Below are positions 38,771 through 50,079 of a stretch of DNA of 64,000 bases, in pieces. The notes under the pieces were generated by a model. That model did no database searches. It was not told where the DNA came from and worked only from the letters and a program-made list of their open reading frames with translations. The DNA lies in NCBI RefSeq assembly GCF_002994745.2, contig NC_037092.1, positions 79,263,824 to 79,327,823 on the forward strand, read 5' to 3'. The DNA is from Rosa chinensis. Taxonomy: Eukaryota > Streptophyta > Magnoliopsida > Rosales > Rosaceae. Position 1 is the first letter of the stretch; each line of letters starts with the position of its first letter. The translations under genes were made by a program, and so were the position numbers.

Positions 38771-39058
38771 AGCTACTTATATTCTAGAGCTAAATAACCT
38801 GCAATATTTTACGGGCAGTCTCTGTTTTTCTAAAAGAGTTTTGAATGAAACAATTGCAAAAACCATTTGTCTTTTGCAGGATCCTAAGATCGTCTAAGAC
38901 TATTGCATTTGTTGAGATGATTACTTGATTACTAGACGACCGCGTTAAAACCAGAACAATATATAGGAAAACCAACATAGCAGAAATTTTAAATCTAATT
39001 GGTTAAGTTATAGTTTGACCGGCAATTAAACCCAAGAATTAATAAATCAATAAGGAAC

Positions 39059-39130
39059 GTAGATAATTCAATTTAAGCAAAACCGAACAATAAAGTAGAT
39101 CATTCAATTCAAGCAAAACCGAACAATAAA
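39059..39130. repeat. Duplicated 36-bp promoter element, copy A1
   Basis: Two adjacent 36-bp units (39059-39094, 39095-39130) containing GTAGATNATTCAAT and AAAACCGAACAATAAA, about 35-105 bp before the TATA box of the family A pseudogene. The same pair is found before both intact A genes. Confidence 0.85.
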
Positions 39131-39163
39131 GAGGAATCGGATTAACTGAACCCATGAAAGCAC

Positions 39164-39171
39164 TATAAAAT
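39164..39171 (+). promoter_or_regulatory. TATA box of pseudogene A1
   Basis: TATAAAAT about 100 bp upstream of the ATG at 39263, conserved in all three A copies. Confidence 0.65.
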
Positions 39172-39262
39172 AAACCACTAAAAACCTTTTGTCCAACATC
39201 AAACAAAACAACCTTGCATTAGCACAGTTAATTAAGCACAAATTGCACGTTTGGCTTTAAGA

Positions 39263-39727
39263 ATGGCTAGAGTTGATCAAAATGTGTTTGTCAAGGTAGG
39301 TTTGTTGTTAGTAAGTGTAGCACTATTCATGTCATCATTTGCAGCAGCTCAAGAATATGAGGTTATTTATCAAGTTTCTGAGGATGCTGCGGCGAGCCCT
39401 ATTGGCATCGAGGTTGACTATTTTGTCATTAATGATGAAAACGGTCAATATGCGTTGCCTCCTAACCAATCTTATAAGAAGTTAGATGAATGTGTAAGTA
39501 AGATTACATGATATTATGCTGAAGAGATCTTGCCCAAAATTTTTAAAAGCGAACCTGTCACTACGGATAATTGCAAAGCCATTCTGCATTTGGGATATGA
39601 TTGTCACATTCGGTCAGTGAAAACTCTGCCCTCACCTCTGGAACTAAAAGAAAAAGCTTCTGAGATAATGCCTAGAAGTGAGCAGATTTGGGAAACATGT
39701 GCCTTTGTTGCCCCTTCTCCTTTCTAA
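39263..39727 (+). pseudogene. Prolamin-like (ECA1-related) secreted protein, copy A1, nonsense
   Basis: 465 bp, same length as the intact copies at 42917 and 59927. A signal peptide (VGLLLVSVALFMSSFAAAQ) is followed by a prolamin-like domain with the family's four Cys. GGA of the intact copies is TGA here (KIT-stop-YYAEE), removing three of the four Cys. Other differences are a few substitutions, so inactivation is recent. I start at the ATG at 39263. An upstream TTG in frame is not used. Confidence 0.88.
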
Positions 39728-40439
39728 TTGATCTTATTGCACACTAGCTCATGTAATCCATCCATACAAAATAGTTAATTACAATATATTGAACTGGGAG
39801 CTTCTTTTTGTCATCATGTTAAATTTAACAATGTCTAAAAATTTTAAGCCCTTTGGAAACTCTTTGTTTTTTTTTTTTTTTGAAAAACTACAAATGAAAT
39901 ATATTATAGTAATAAGATAGAATATAACAGAGTGAGCAAACTCATGATTTGAACCTTGTACTATTTGGGAAATTATAACATGGTCCCGGACCATGGTACA
40001 CGTGATGGTCCGAATTGATGTCATTGATCCATATGATTTGATTTATTTTTTATTGCTTTTTTTATTTAATTTTTCACCATATGCATGGTTCCCACCAAAT
40101 TCGAGTTCATAGATAAGAATAATACACAACGACTACTCTGTTTATACCAACAAAAAATATCTCGCCTTGCAAGCAATCTAACTAACTAACTTCACACGCC
40201 GAGCAAGCAATTGTGGTACACTAAAGCTAGGCACTTTCAGAAAGCTCGTGGAGATATCCTTTTCAGCATAAACATTTATTGTAAAAAAAAACAACAAGAC
40301 CATAACTATGGGCTCTTGACAATCTCTTGCCAGGCCCTACAGCCCAAACCTGAGACCTAGCCCATAAGCCCATTCCCAGGCCCAGTCCAGGGCAATCAAA
40401 GAAAGTAATAACAGGAGATAGTCTACCTCTGCCATAGAC

Positions 40440-41484
40440 TAATCCATGTCGAAAGGTCATGTCAAAACGCTTCCTCCTCCTAGCCACAAAAGATAAACTA
40501 GGATTTAAACTTCAATCAGTGTTAACTGAATTTGAATCAAGGTATGGGGGTTCCACGCTTAGAGACTTTTACCAACTCCACCACTTGTGGTGGTTTACAA
40601 GACTAAACTTCTACCTTTTATTTAGCATATGCTCAATAATTTTTTAGGTAAACTCAAGGAAATAAAAAGTGTTTTGTAAATAATAAGAGCATCTTTAGCA
40701 AACTTTCTATTCTAGCTCCTTAGCTATTTTGGAGAGTATGTTTAGCTTTTCATCTATTTTAGCAGCTGCACCAGACTTTTAAATGGTTCTCCATTATAAC
40801 TTTTAGCTATCTCGCCCCTAAATATAGAGAGCGAGATGAGGCTCTCTATAATTTAAAACATTTATTTTAAATTACTTTATGTAATTTATGAATACATTTA
40901 AACTAATTAATTTTTATTTAAAAAATAACATAAATTCAAAACTAGTTAAAATAGAGTGCATTGATGCAGACGTATTTCTAAAATGACTTTAGCTAGTTTA
41001 GCTAAAATTTAACTAAAAATGGCAAGTATTGCTAAAGATGCTCTAAGTGCAACAAATGTAAGGTAATTTCAACCATAATAAAAAAGTGTAGCTAGTTTTG
41101 TATCTAAATTTAAAAGCAGTGATTATTCAGAGATTTAAATAAATAACAGATCTTAAAACCGATGTAAGAATAACATAAAAGAGTGGGATGAGAGTGGAAT
41201 GTTTAACAGTATCACTTGATCAACGCATGTTTAGCAGTAACATTGCAAGTGACGACATTGCAATTCCAACCTATCATAGTATCATATATATCCATCTAGG
41301 ATGAATAGATGTAACCAAACATTGTTTCACTTGAGTAAACGTAAATCAATTCAATAAAACAACTTAAACATTAATTGGGTTTGAATGAATTCATGAATGG
41401 ATGCACAATATAAAAACACGAGAAAAATGGCAAAGATTTAATTCCTCCAAAATTTATCTAAAGTTAGTTGTCTTCAATTTAACA
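40440..41484. repeat. Upstream block of family B, repeated at 46080-47127 and inverted at 49740-49993
   Basis: Shared landmarks are GGTCATGTCAAAACGCTTCC, CCATCTAGGATGAATAGATG and CATTAATTGGGTTTGAATG. It precedes the family B pseudogene directly. The copy at 46080-47127 has lost its gene at a breakpoint, and part of the block continues inverted next to the intact B gene. Confidence 0.85.
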
Positions 41485-41948
41485 TGGCAAGATTTGTCAT
41501 GGTTGGTTTGGTCTTTGCAAGTGTATCATTCCTCATATCATCTGCAGCAGCTCAAGTTCTTGATTATGACTATCTACCCGATGAGTCCATTATCCCTGCT
41601 ACCTCTGAAGATCATGAAGCCTACACTCCAGTTACGATCGAGTATGGGTTTTCACCAGAGCTGTTCCGTGGATATTATGACAATTTAGACCAATGTGAAG
41701 ACAACTTCAACCTAAATTGTGTTAAAGAGATTTAACGCGGTATGTTCAAAACCGAGCCTCTTAATAAGAACTATTGCAAGAATCTTGTGCAGATGGGATA
41801 TGGTTGTCAAAGTAGGTTAACGAAACTTGCGAACCCGAGAAATAAAGCAAAAGCTTCCATGGCATTGGCTAAGAGTGTGCAGATTTGGCAAAAGTGTGTC
41901 TCATTTGTTGAAACTGGTCGATTCCCTGCTGTTCCTGCTCCTTTATAA
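41484..41948 (+). pseudogene. Prolamin-like secreted protein, copy B1, nonsense and Cys loss
   Basis: 465 bp collinear with the intact B gene at 49723-49259. The signal peptide and DxC...NLNCVKEI are kept. TAC is replaced by TAA after KEI, and the first Cys of the CC pair is Tyr (NKNYCKN against NKNCCKN). Both changes are single-base. Downstream the frame stays open to the original stop, so decay has only begun. Confidence 0.88.
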
Positions 41949-42397
41949 TCTCATCTTGTTGTATATCAGTTGACCCCAGTTTGAAACTAGGATTGCCCGC
42001 ATTTCCTGCGCGCCAAGAAGATCGCAGCACCAGGTCCCAGAGCCTCAACCTCCACCAGGCCCGGAGGATCCAAACCAGTTCCAGTCGACCTGGGAACCAC
42101 GAGCGTCGCCATCTCGGACGACGAAGAGTCAACAGTCACCTGCACCGGTCCAACAACCACTGGCGACACCAAACCGTTGTCGCAATCCGCACCAACATGA
42201 TAAAGAAACCACAGTCCTTACAGATCCCATGGCATCTTTCATACTGAAACTCCAGCTCTACAGACAACTCTGGCGAGAACCGAAACTCCCTCCGAGCCCA
42301 AGCCCTTCGCCTCACATAGTGAATCAGACAGATTCGTAGCACAGAGTCCTTCCTCTGCAACGCCACCATATCGGGATATACCATTGTTTCCCTTTCA
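41949..42397 (-). mobile_element. LINE fragment related to 58983-59396
   Basis: Begins AGTTGACCCCAGTTTGAAAC and ends with the GGGATATACCATTGTTTCCC that is the right-hand target duplication of the complete LINE at 58357. The ORF1 zinc-knuckle region (YERCHGICKDCGFF) is present but frameshifted by a missing A near 42200. The 3' half and poly(A) tail are missing, so the fragment arose by rearrangement and not by insertion here. Confidence 0.8.
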
Positions 42398-42712
42398 GCT
42401 ACTTATATTCTAGAGCAAAATAACTTGCAATTTTTTACGGGTCACTCTCTGTTTTTTTGTGTCTATTCCGTGAAAAGTAAAGAGAGCTTTGAATGAAACA
42501 ATTGCAAAAACCAATTTCCTTTTTTGCAATGAGGTTCCTAAGATCGTCTAAGACTATTGCATTTGTTGAGATGATTACTTGATTACTAGACGATTGTGTT
42601 AAAACCAGAACAATATATAGGAAAACCAACATAGCAGAAATTTTAAATCTAATTGGTTAAGTTATAGTTTGACCGGTAATTAAACCCAAGAATTAAGAAA
42701 TCAATAAGGAAC

Positions 42713-42784
42713 GTAGATAATTCAATTCAAGCAAAACCGAACAATAAAGTAGATCATTCAATTCAAGCAAAACCGAGCAATAAA
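42713..42784. repeat. Duplicated 36-bp promoter element, copy A2
   Basis: Units 42713-42748 and 42749-42784, same sequence class as in copy A1, one substitution (GAGCAA) in the second unit. Confidence 0.85.
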
Positions 42785-42817
42785 GAGGAATCGGATTAAC
42801 TCAACCCATGAAAGCAC

Positions 42818-42825
42818 TATAAAAT
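42818..42825 (+). promoter_or_regulatory. TATA box of gene A2
   Basis: TATAAAAT, 99 bp upstream of the ATG. Start of transcription is expected near 42850. Confidence 0.7.
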
Positions 42826-42916
42826 AAACCACTGAAAACCTTTTGTCCAACATCAAACAAAACAACCTTGCATTAGCACAGTTAATTAAGCACAAATTGC
42901 ACGTTTGGCTTTAAGA

Positions 42917-43381
42917 ATGGCTAGAGTTGATCAAAATGTGTTTGTCAAGGTAGGTTTGGTGTTAGTAAGTGTAGCACTATTCATGTCATCATTTGCAGCA
43001 GCTCAAGAATATGAGGTTGTTTATCAAATTTCTGAGGATGTTGCGGCGAGCCCTATTGGCATCCAGGTTGACAATTTTGTCATTAATGATGAAAACGGTC
43101 AATATGTGTTGCCTCCTAACCAATCTTACAAGAAGTTAGATGAATGTGTACATAAGATTACAGGATATTATGCTGAAGAGATCTTGCCCAAAATTTTTAA
43201 AAGCGAACCTGTCACTACGGATAATTGCAAAGCCATTCTGCATTTGGGATATGATTGTCACATTCGGTCAGTGAAAACTCTGCTCTCACGTCCGGAACTA
43301 AAAGAAAAAGCTTCTGAGATACTGCCAAGAAGTGAGCAGATTTGGGAAACATGTGCCTTTGTTGCTCCTTCTCCTTTCTAA
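42917..43381 (+). CDS. Prolamin-like (ECA1-related) small secreted protein A2, 154 aa
   Basis: An intact single-exon gene. Residues 1-30 form a signal peptide with cleavage probably near AAAQ. Residues 31-70 are acidic and variable. Residues 71-150 form the prolamin-like helical domain with Cys at 77, 104, 114 and 146 (LDEC, DNCKAILHLGYDC, IWETC). Proteins of this group (ECA1 gametogenesis-related, PF05617-like) are secreted by egg cells or other female-gametophyte cells in several plants, so a reproductive role is plausible but unproven. It lacks the two Cys that family B has at 79 and 97. The start is the ATG at 42917, conserved in all copies. A TATA box and duplicated promoter element lie upstream. 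Confidence 0.88.
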   Translation: MARVDQNVFVKVGLVLVSVALFMSSFAAAQEYEVVYQISEDVAASPIGIQVDNFVINDENGQYVLPPNQSYKKLDECVHKITGYYAEEILPKIFKSEPVTTDNCKAILHLGYDCHIRSVKTLLSRPELKEKASEILPRSEQIWETCAFVAPSPF

Positions 43382-44212
43382 TTGATCTTATTGCACACTA
43401 GCTCATGTAATCCATCCATACAAATTAGTTAATTACAATATATTGAACTGGGAGCTTCTTTTTGTCATCATGTTAAATTTAACGATGTCCAAAAATTTTG
43501 AAGCCCTTTGGAAACTCTTTGTTTTATTTTTATTTTTTGAAAAACAAAAAATGAAATATATTACAGTAATAAGACATAATATAACATAGTGAACAAACTC
43601 ATGATTTGAACCTTGTACTATGTGGGAAATTATAACATGGTCCCGGAGCATGATACACGTGATGGTCTGGATTGATGTCATTGATCCATGTGATTTGTAT
43701 TAATTTTTTTATTGCTCTTTTAATTTAATTTTTGACCATATGTACGGTTCCCATCAAATTCGAATAATATTATTAGCTCGGACCATCACATTTGTTTTTG
43801 TTATAAAAGAGACCATACATATTATATGTCTCTTGATTCATAGATAAGATTAATACACAACGACTACTCTGTTTCGACAATCATGACATAGAGTAGTCTA
43901 TACCAACAAAACATATCTCGCCTTGCAAGCAATCTAACTAACTACCTTCAGAAGCTGAGCACGCAATTGTGGTACGCTAAAGCTAGGCACTTTCAGAAAG
44001 CTCGTGGAGATATCCTTATCAGCATAAACATTTATTGTAAAAAAATAACTAGACCACAACTACGGGCTCCTGCCCTTTAAAAGGGTCAGAGCTCTTGCAA
44101 TCTCTTGCTAGGCCCACAACCCAAACTTGAGACCAAGCCCATAAGCCCATTCCCAGGCCTAGTCCAGGGGCAATCTAAGAAAGTAATAGCAGGAGCTAGT
44201 CTACCTCTGCTA

Positions 44213-46055
44213 GTCGTCACCGCTGCCGCCATGCTTTCTGGCGGACGACCCCTCTAACGCAGCATCAGTACCACCTTCCTTCGGTGACCAAGCACAGATC
44301 AGCAACTCGATCAAGGCCGGAATTGAGTGATCAAAAAACCACAATCGGCCAAACTGAGCGACCAATCAGAAACCCAGATTCCTCTCGATCTCGATTCCAA
44401 CCGCCGCCGCAATCAGTAGAAGCCTCCTCTTCAGCCAATCAAAGTCGCGCCAACTCCTCTTCTACTCCTCAAAACAACAAACTCGAATACCTGCTCCAAG
44501 CCGCATACCTGCTTCCCTGCCTCACCCTAATACCTTGCTGGACAACTAGAGATCCCGCCTCTGCTAAATTTGATCTGTCGCCGTCAATCTCTATGCTCAA
44601 ACCCTAGGTTTGCTCGACAGTGAATAGTAGATGGAATATGAAATTAATAGTTTATTTCACTACATGTTCGGACCATCACATGGTAATGCCACATGATAGT
44701 CCGGAACCACAAAATAATTTCCCTTGTTTTTCTTGTTTATTGCCCATTGTGTTGTGTTTTTTTTTCTTTGTTTTTCTTTTTTTAATACAACAAGGTCCAA
44801 ATTAGGCAGGACCAAAAGCAAAATACCCAAGCAACAACCTTAGAGAGAAAGAGTCGCCAAAGTAATGGCACCGCCATGAACCAAAACAAACCAGCATGAA
44901 CGATGACGATTCGACCAAAGTCAGAGAGCTTGGATGATGCAACCGCAAGAAATTGAAGAACGCCTAAGAAACCTAAATCCAAATACACCAACAAGGTGCA
45001 ACAATCTCCATAGCTTATCACCTGGAGAGGAGCTTTAGCCACCAACATAAACCAAAAAACCAAAGCAAGAAAAAGATTAGGCAGATCCACCATGGATCAG
45101 AAGGCCAGTCACCCAAAGGATGAGCAGACCAACGTTGCACTAGCGGGTAGAGACCCAAGTGGATTATATCGCCAATCCTGCTTAAGACGACACTCCAAGG
45201 AGCGAAGACACAATTAGGGACTGAAGGAAAACGATCACAGGCTACGAGAACAACTGTGCTAACAAGGCTGAACCTGAGCATTTAGAGGCCTAGTGAGAAA
45301 ATGTGAATGAAAATCAGCCCCGAAAAAGTATAAATAACACATCAAATCTGCCATCAGAACTATACCACTATTCTAATCCATTGTAACATTTCCAAGATAT
45401 ATAACAATTTAACTGAGGTGTCACAAAATTGGAAGACTTCGATTTTTGAAGGCCTTGTGCTGCAGCACCCACCCCACACCCTTAGAGCTGCCCCGAAGTG
45501 CTAAAGAGAAACAAATCAAGAGAACTAAATACAACATATATAGAAAAAGGCAGTTTGGGCTTGAGGAGAGAAACAACAATGCACAACGACACAACAAAAG
45601 GAAAAGCAAGCGAGTGAGAAAAAGAAGAGAACACCTCCAATTAAGTATGAAACCCAGGCACAAGCGCCCCATAGAGGCAGAGACAGTTGCCATCGACTCT
45701 CAACGTGAAGAAGGAGAAACTAAGAGCAAGAGGTTAAGCCATCTCTATACAATGTTTGGTGATCTCTTCCATATATATATATATATTTTGAATTTATTAT
45801 AGTAGAAGTTATTTGCCTCTCAAAAACAAAGAGGTGTGCTTTGAATTGTGAGACATACAAATCCCCCAACACCTATGAAGAAATAATGTGGAGAGTGCAT
45901 TTTAAATTTCTCAGTTCGCAGTTAATTTGTAGAAAAAGTGATGGTGAATTTAGTTAAATATCTGACATTGTAATTAACAGTATCTTTCTTAAAAAATGAA
46001 AAGACTAATATTTTTTTTCTTTGATCGAGATGACACGGCATCTTCAACGGCTTTA
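44213..46055 (-). mobile_element. LINE-like insertion, poly(A) on the left
   Basis: Relative to 40424-40440 this interval interrupts the A-B spacer between CTACCTCTGC and ACTAATCC. A T-rich tract at 44757-44784 followed by AATACAACAAGG fits the 3' end of a minus-strand LINE. No reverse transcriptase frame is recognisable, and the 44225-44610 part is GC-richer and of unknown origin. The same sequence recurs at 62687-64000. No clean target duplication was found, so the interval may be composite. Confidence 0.55.
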
Positions 46056-46079
46056 TAGGCCAAAGACTAATCCGTGTCG

Positions 46080-47127
46080 GGAGGTCATGTCAAAACGCTT
46101 CCTCCCCCTAGCCACAAAAGATAAACTAGGAATTAAACTTCAATCAGTGTTAACTGAATTTGAATCAAGGTGTGAGAGTTCCACGCTTAGAGACTTTTAC
46201 CAACTCCACCACCTGTGGTGGTTTACAAGACTAAACTTCTACCTTTTATTTGGCATATGCTCAATAATTTTCTAAGGAAACTCAGGGAAATAAAAAGTGT
46301 TTTGTAAATAATAAGAGCATCTTTAGGAGATTTTCTATTCTAACTCCTTAGCTATTTTGGAAAGTATGTTTAGTTTTTCATCTATTTTAGCAGCTGCACC
46401 AGACTTCTAAATAGCTCTCAATTACAACTTTTAGGTATCTCGCTCCTAAATATAGAGAGCGAGATGAGACTCTCTATAATTTAAAACATTCATTTTAAAT
46501 TATTTTATGTAATTTATAAATACATTTAAACTAATTAATCTTTATTTAAAAAATAACATAAATTCAAAAGTAGCTAAAATATAGTGCATTGATGCAGACG
46601 TATTTGTAAAATGACTTTTTAGCTACTTTAGCTAAAATTTGACTCAAAAATGGCTAGCATTGCTAAAAATGCTCTATGTGCAACAAGTGTAAGGTAATTT
46701 CAATCATAATAAAAAAGTGTAGCTAGTTTTGTATCTAAATTTAAAAGAGATGATTATCTAGAGATTTAAATAAATATCAGATCTTCAAACCGATGTAAGA
46801 ATAACATAAAAGAATGGGACGCGACACAGCGGAATGAAAAACTATAAGTTCAGTAAGATGTTTAGCACTAACATCACTTGATCAATGCATGTTTAGCAGT
46901 AACATTACAAGTAACATTGCAATTCCAACCTATCATAGTATCATATATATCCATCTAGGATGAATAGATGTAACCAAACATTGTTTCACTTGAGTAAACG
47001 TAAATCAATTCAATAAAACAACTTAAACATTAATTGGGTTTGAATGAATTCATGAATGGAAGCACAATATAAAAACACGAGAAAAATGGCAAAGATTTAA
47101 TTTCCTCCGACATTTATCTAAAATGTT
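46080..47127. repeat. Family B upstream block without its gene
   Basis: Matches 40449-41470 closely, then breaks at 47127 within TCCGACATTTATCTAAA. The sequence that should follow is found inverted at 49740-49766 next to the intact B gene. Confidence 0.85.
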
Positions 47128-47139
47128 TGGCACTAAAAA

Positions 47140-49250
47140 CTGTGGGCCAATGGATTGTGAATTTCATTCATCACACGGCAGAATGACCATTACATTCCCC
47201 GCTGTCATATATAGACAAACAGTAAGATGTGGTAGCTAGTACCGACAGTGGTACGTAGGAATATGCATAGTGTCATATACATCTATAGACATCTATTGCT
47301 CTATGATTACAAATATCTTGAATCATTTTTTAGTTCTAATCTAGAAGATTTGCTAGGATGCCTCAAACAAGATAAATAGGGTGCACAAAACAAAAGTGCA
47401 TAGGTCTCTAAAAAGGAAATTATTGGAAATAAATAAGCTAAAAAACTATCTAAAACCATAACAACCCTGTGAAGCCCTAAGAGTCCAAGCCCAAAGCCTA
47501 GAGAGGATCAGCTCAACCTCAGCCCAGTCACCACTTCGTCCCCACACCGATTGCATTGAACAACACAGCTAAAAAAATCCTTACCGCTAGATCCCCCTTC
47601 GACGGAAACGCCACTTCAACAACCTAAAAGTTTCAAACATTAAATATTCCCAGTAGATCCGAACCCGACTAGATTCAAACAACCTGAAAGACATTCAAAA
47701 CATCCCAGCATCACCAGAGGCCGATGTCTCACATGGAATGGATGAGGAGCAAGAACCAAATCCATCCCATTATGTCAAAGACCGCCCCTGTAAGCACAAC
47801 CACCGCGCCTTAGAAGTGATAACTAGAAAAACCAATGCCAAAAACAATCCTGCCAAAACTTTGCGCGTAGCACTCCCAAAGATCCATCGCTAAGCACTAG
47901 TATCCAAACACCCATTCGCCAGCAGAACCACCCCATTGGCCTGCCTAAACGTCATGGTCGCTGCCGGACAAGTAGGAATCCGCAGAAGTGGACCCTCTTT
48001 TCCTAAGGTTTTTTAGAGCATCGATATGAATCACAAGAATACTATGTCATTTATTCACTTTCTCCCAATACTTACGAATAAAGGTGGCAAACGGGCCGCT
48101 AGGGCAGCGCACGACACGAGCCCTGCACATTTAAAAGCGGCCTGGCACGACATGAGCCCGTTAGCGACCTGGTATGACCCAAACACGTTATTCTAACTGG
48201 TCGGGCTAGGCCGAGAAACATTGGCCTAATGATCCGGCTTGGCCAAAGCCCGTTATGGATCCGACACGGCCCGAGCACGACGTATTGCAGGTCGCCGCCT
48301 AGCCCGTTTCTATAATGTAATTCTTTTTAATAATATAAAGATAATATATAATTTGTAAACAATAAACTTATAACATTAAATTTTAAAGAATAGTTTTCAT
48401 GGTACATGTTGCAACTATTTAATGAATATTTTTCGTTTCTATAGTACAATATTTGTTATATTTTTTATAATGTAAAGATAATATATAATATATAATTTAT
48501 AGACAATAAATTTATTACATTAAATTTTAATGAATAGTTTCTAGTAGCACATGAGTTACAACTCGTATTTATAATACTGCGCTCGACTAATTTTAATTTT
48601 AGGCACGATACAAAAGGTACAACCCTTTTTTTGGCCCGACACGAGCACGGCTTGGCACGTTGTGAACTTAGGCCGTAGGCCGGATTGGGCTTAATGTTTT
48701 AGTATATAGGCCGGCCCGAAGCCCCATTAAGTGAGTTGGGCTGGCATGTTTGCCACCTCTAGTCACAAAACATAAGAGATATTGATCAATCGAGAATTAA
48801 ATGTACTTTAATAAATGGATAGTTATGACAACATTTTGTCTTAAGTGATCCATCAACCATGCCATTTAATACTCATGAAAAACTGAAAGAATTAAAATCT
48901 CAAATGTACAATCTCTTTACATTATGTTTTAAACATGAACTATTCAAATAATGTAATTGTAAAATAAGAATACGTTAATGGCCTCCCAATTCAATGCGTT
49001 GTTATTCTGCAAGCTCCATAGAATTTAGATTCTATTTCGTTCCTGGTGGTCGGTACCTATAGCCTAATATGGTTGGGCTTAAAGCTAGGAAAGAAGCAAA
49101 CACATATTGACAACTTGGAGCAAGCTAGCAACAATAATGCATGTTTGTGAAAAGCTTCTTGAGGATCGATGACACATATACTGTTCCGATCGAACTACCT
49201 AGCCAGAAGATTCTACCAATTCAAATTCTGTGATATACTGATATACAACA
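47140..49250. repeat. Left arm of a 2.1-kb inverted repeat
   Basis: Its reverse complement occupies about 55585-57670. The arms share LINE debris (47160-48000), the hAT MITE and unique DNA up to the 3' flank of the B gene. Between the arms lie the intact B gene, a 31-bp hairpin and the LTR element. Confidence 0.88.
48079..48761. mobile_element. hAT-type MITE (left copy)
   Basis: Ends TAAAGGTGGCAAAC and GTTTGCCACCTCTA form a terminal inverted repeat. The interior near each end is rich in GGGCC/GGCCC. Flanking 8-bp sequences are CTTACGAA and GTCACAAA, a degraded duplication that is clearer in the right copy. 683 bp, non-coding. Confidence 0.75.
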
Positions 49251-49258
49251 AGATGAGA

Positions 49259-49723
49259 TTAGAAAGGAGCAGGAACAGCAGGGAATCGACCAGTTTCAAC
49301 AACTGAGACACACTTTTGCCAAATCTGCACACTCTTAGCCAATGCCATGGAAGCTTTTGCTTTATTTCTCGGGTTCACAAGTTTCGCTAACCTACTGTGA
49401 CAGCCATATCCCATCTGCACAAGGTTCTTGCAACAGTTCTTATTAAGAGGCTCGGTTTTGAACATACTGCGGTAAATCTCTTTAACACAATTTAGGTTGA
49501 CGTTGTCTTCACATTGGTCTAAATTGTCATAATATCCACGGAACGGCTCTGGTGGAAACCCATACTCGATCGTAACTGGAGCGTAGGCTTCATCATCTTC
49601 AAAGCTAGTACGGGTAATGGACTCATCGGGTAGATAGTCATAATCAGGAACTCGAGCTGCTACAGATGACAGGAGCAATGATACACTTGCAAAGACCAAA
49701 CCAACCATGACTAATCTTGCCAT
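49259..49723 (-). CDS. Prolamin-like (ECA1-related) small secreted protein B2, 154 aa
   Basis: An intact single-exon gene and the only working family B copy in the window. A signal peptide lies at 1-23 (MVGLVFASVSLLLSSVAA), followed by an acidic linker (DYDYLPDESI). The prolamin-like domain has six Cys at 71, 79, 97, 98, 108 and 138, giving the C..C..CC..C..C order. Family members are secreted and Cys-bridged, and several act in the female gametophyte. Relative to the 41484 copy the gene lies inverted, with about 270 bp of its normal upstream DNA (49740-49993) before a hairpin junction, so it keeps a proximal promoter but has lost distal DNA. Length equals family A exactly. Confidence 0.87.
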   Translation of the reverse strand: MARLVMVGLVFASVSLLLSSVAARVPDYDYLPDESITRTSFEDDEAYAPVTIEYGFPPEPFRGYYDNLDQCEDNVNLNCVKEIYRSMFKTEPLNKNCCKNLVQMGYGCHSRLAKLVNPRNKAKASMALAKSVQIWQKCVSVVETGRFPAVPAPF

Positions 49724-49993
49724 GTTAAATTGAAGACAACTAACTTTAGATAAATGTCGGAGGAAATTAAATCTTTGCCATTTTTCTCGTGTTTTTATAT
49801 TGTGCTTCCATTCATGAATTCATTCAAACCCAATTAATGTTTAAGTTGTTTTATTGAATTGATTTACGTTTACTCAAGTGAAACAATGTTTGGTTACAAC
49901 TATTCATCCTAGATGGATATATATATATATGATACTATGATAGGTTGGAATTGCAATGTTACTTGCAATGTTATTGCTAAACATGCGTTGATC

Positions 49994-50061
49994 AAGTGAT
50001 ACTGTTAAACATCCCACTCTTTTATGTTATTAAAAGAGTGGGATGTTTAACAGTATCACTT
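49994..50061. repeat. Perfect 31-bp inverted repeat with 6-bp spacer
   Basis: Arms AAGTGATACTG...CTCTTTTA (49994-50024) and the exact complement (50031-50061), spacer TGTTAT. Both arms derive from the same family B upstream sequence (compare 41185-41215), so the structure marks the fold-back point of the inversion. Confidence 0.92.
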
Positions 50062-50079
50062 AATCAAGTGATGTTAGTG

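Larger units (their letters stand above)
42398..44212. repeat. Family A unit, nearly identical to 59405-61196 and the DNA beyond the MULE
   Basis: Runs from CTTTCAGCTACTTATATTC through intact gene A2 to GTCTACCTCTGC. Similarity to the third copy is very high across coding and non-coding DNA. Together with the LINE-rich extension it continues to at least 45525 against 64000. Confidence 0.9.

Noticed and set aside
39251..39262. Upstream in-frame TTG start for the family A genes
   Set aside because: The ATG four codons later is conserved in all copies and gives a standard signal peptide. Plants rarely use TTG.
44782..45281. Hydrophobic minus ORFs repeated at 63269-63768
   Set aside because: They lie in LINE-like tail DNA duplicated with the segment. 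No reverse transcriptase or membrane-protein family is recognisable.
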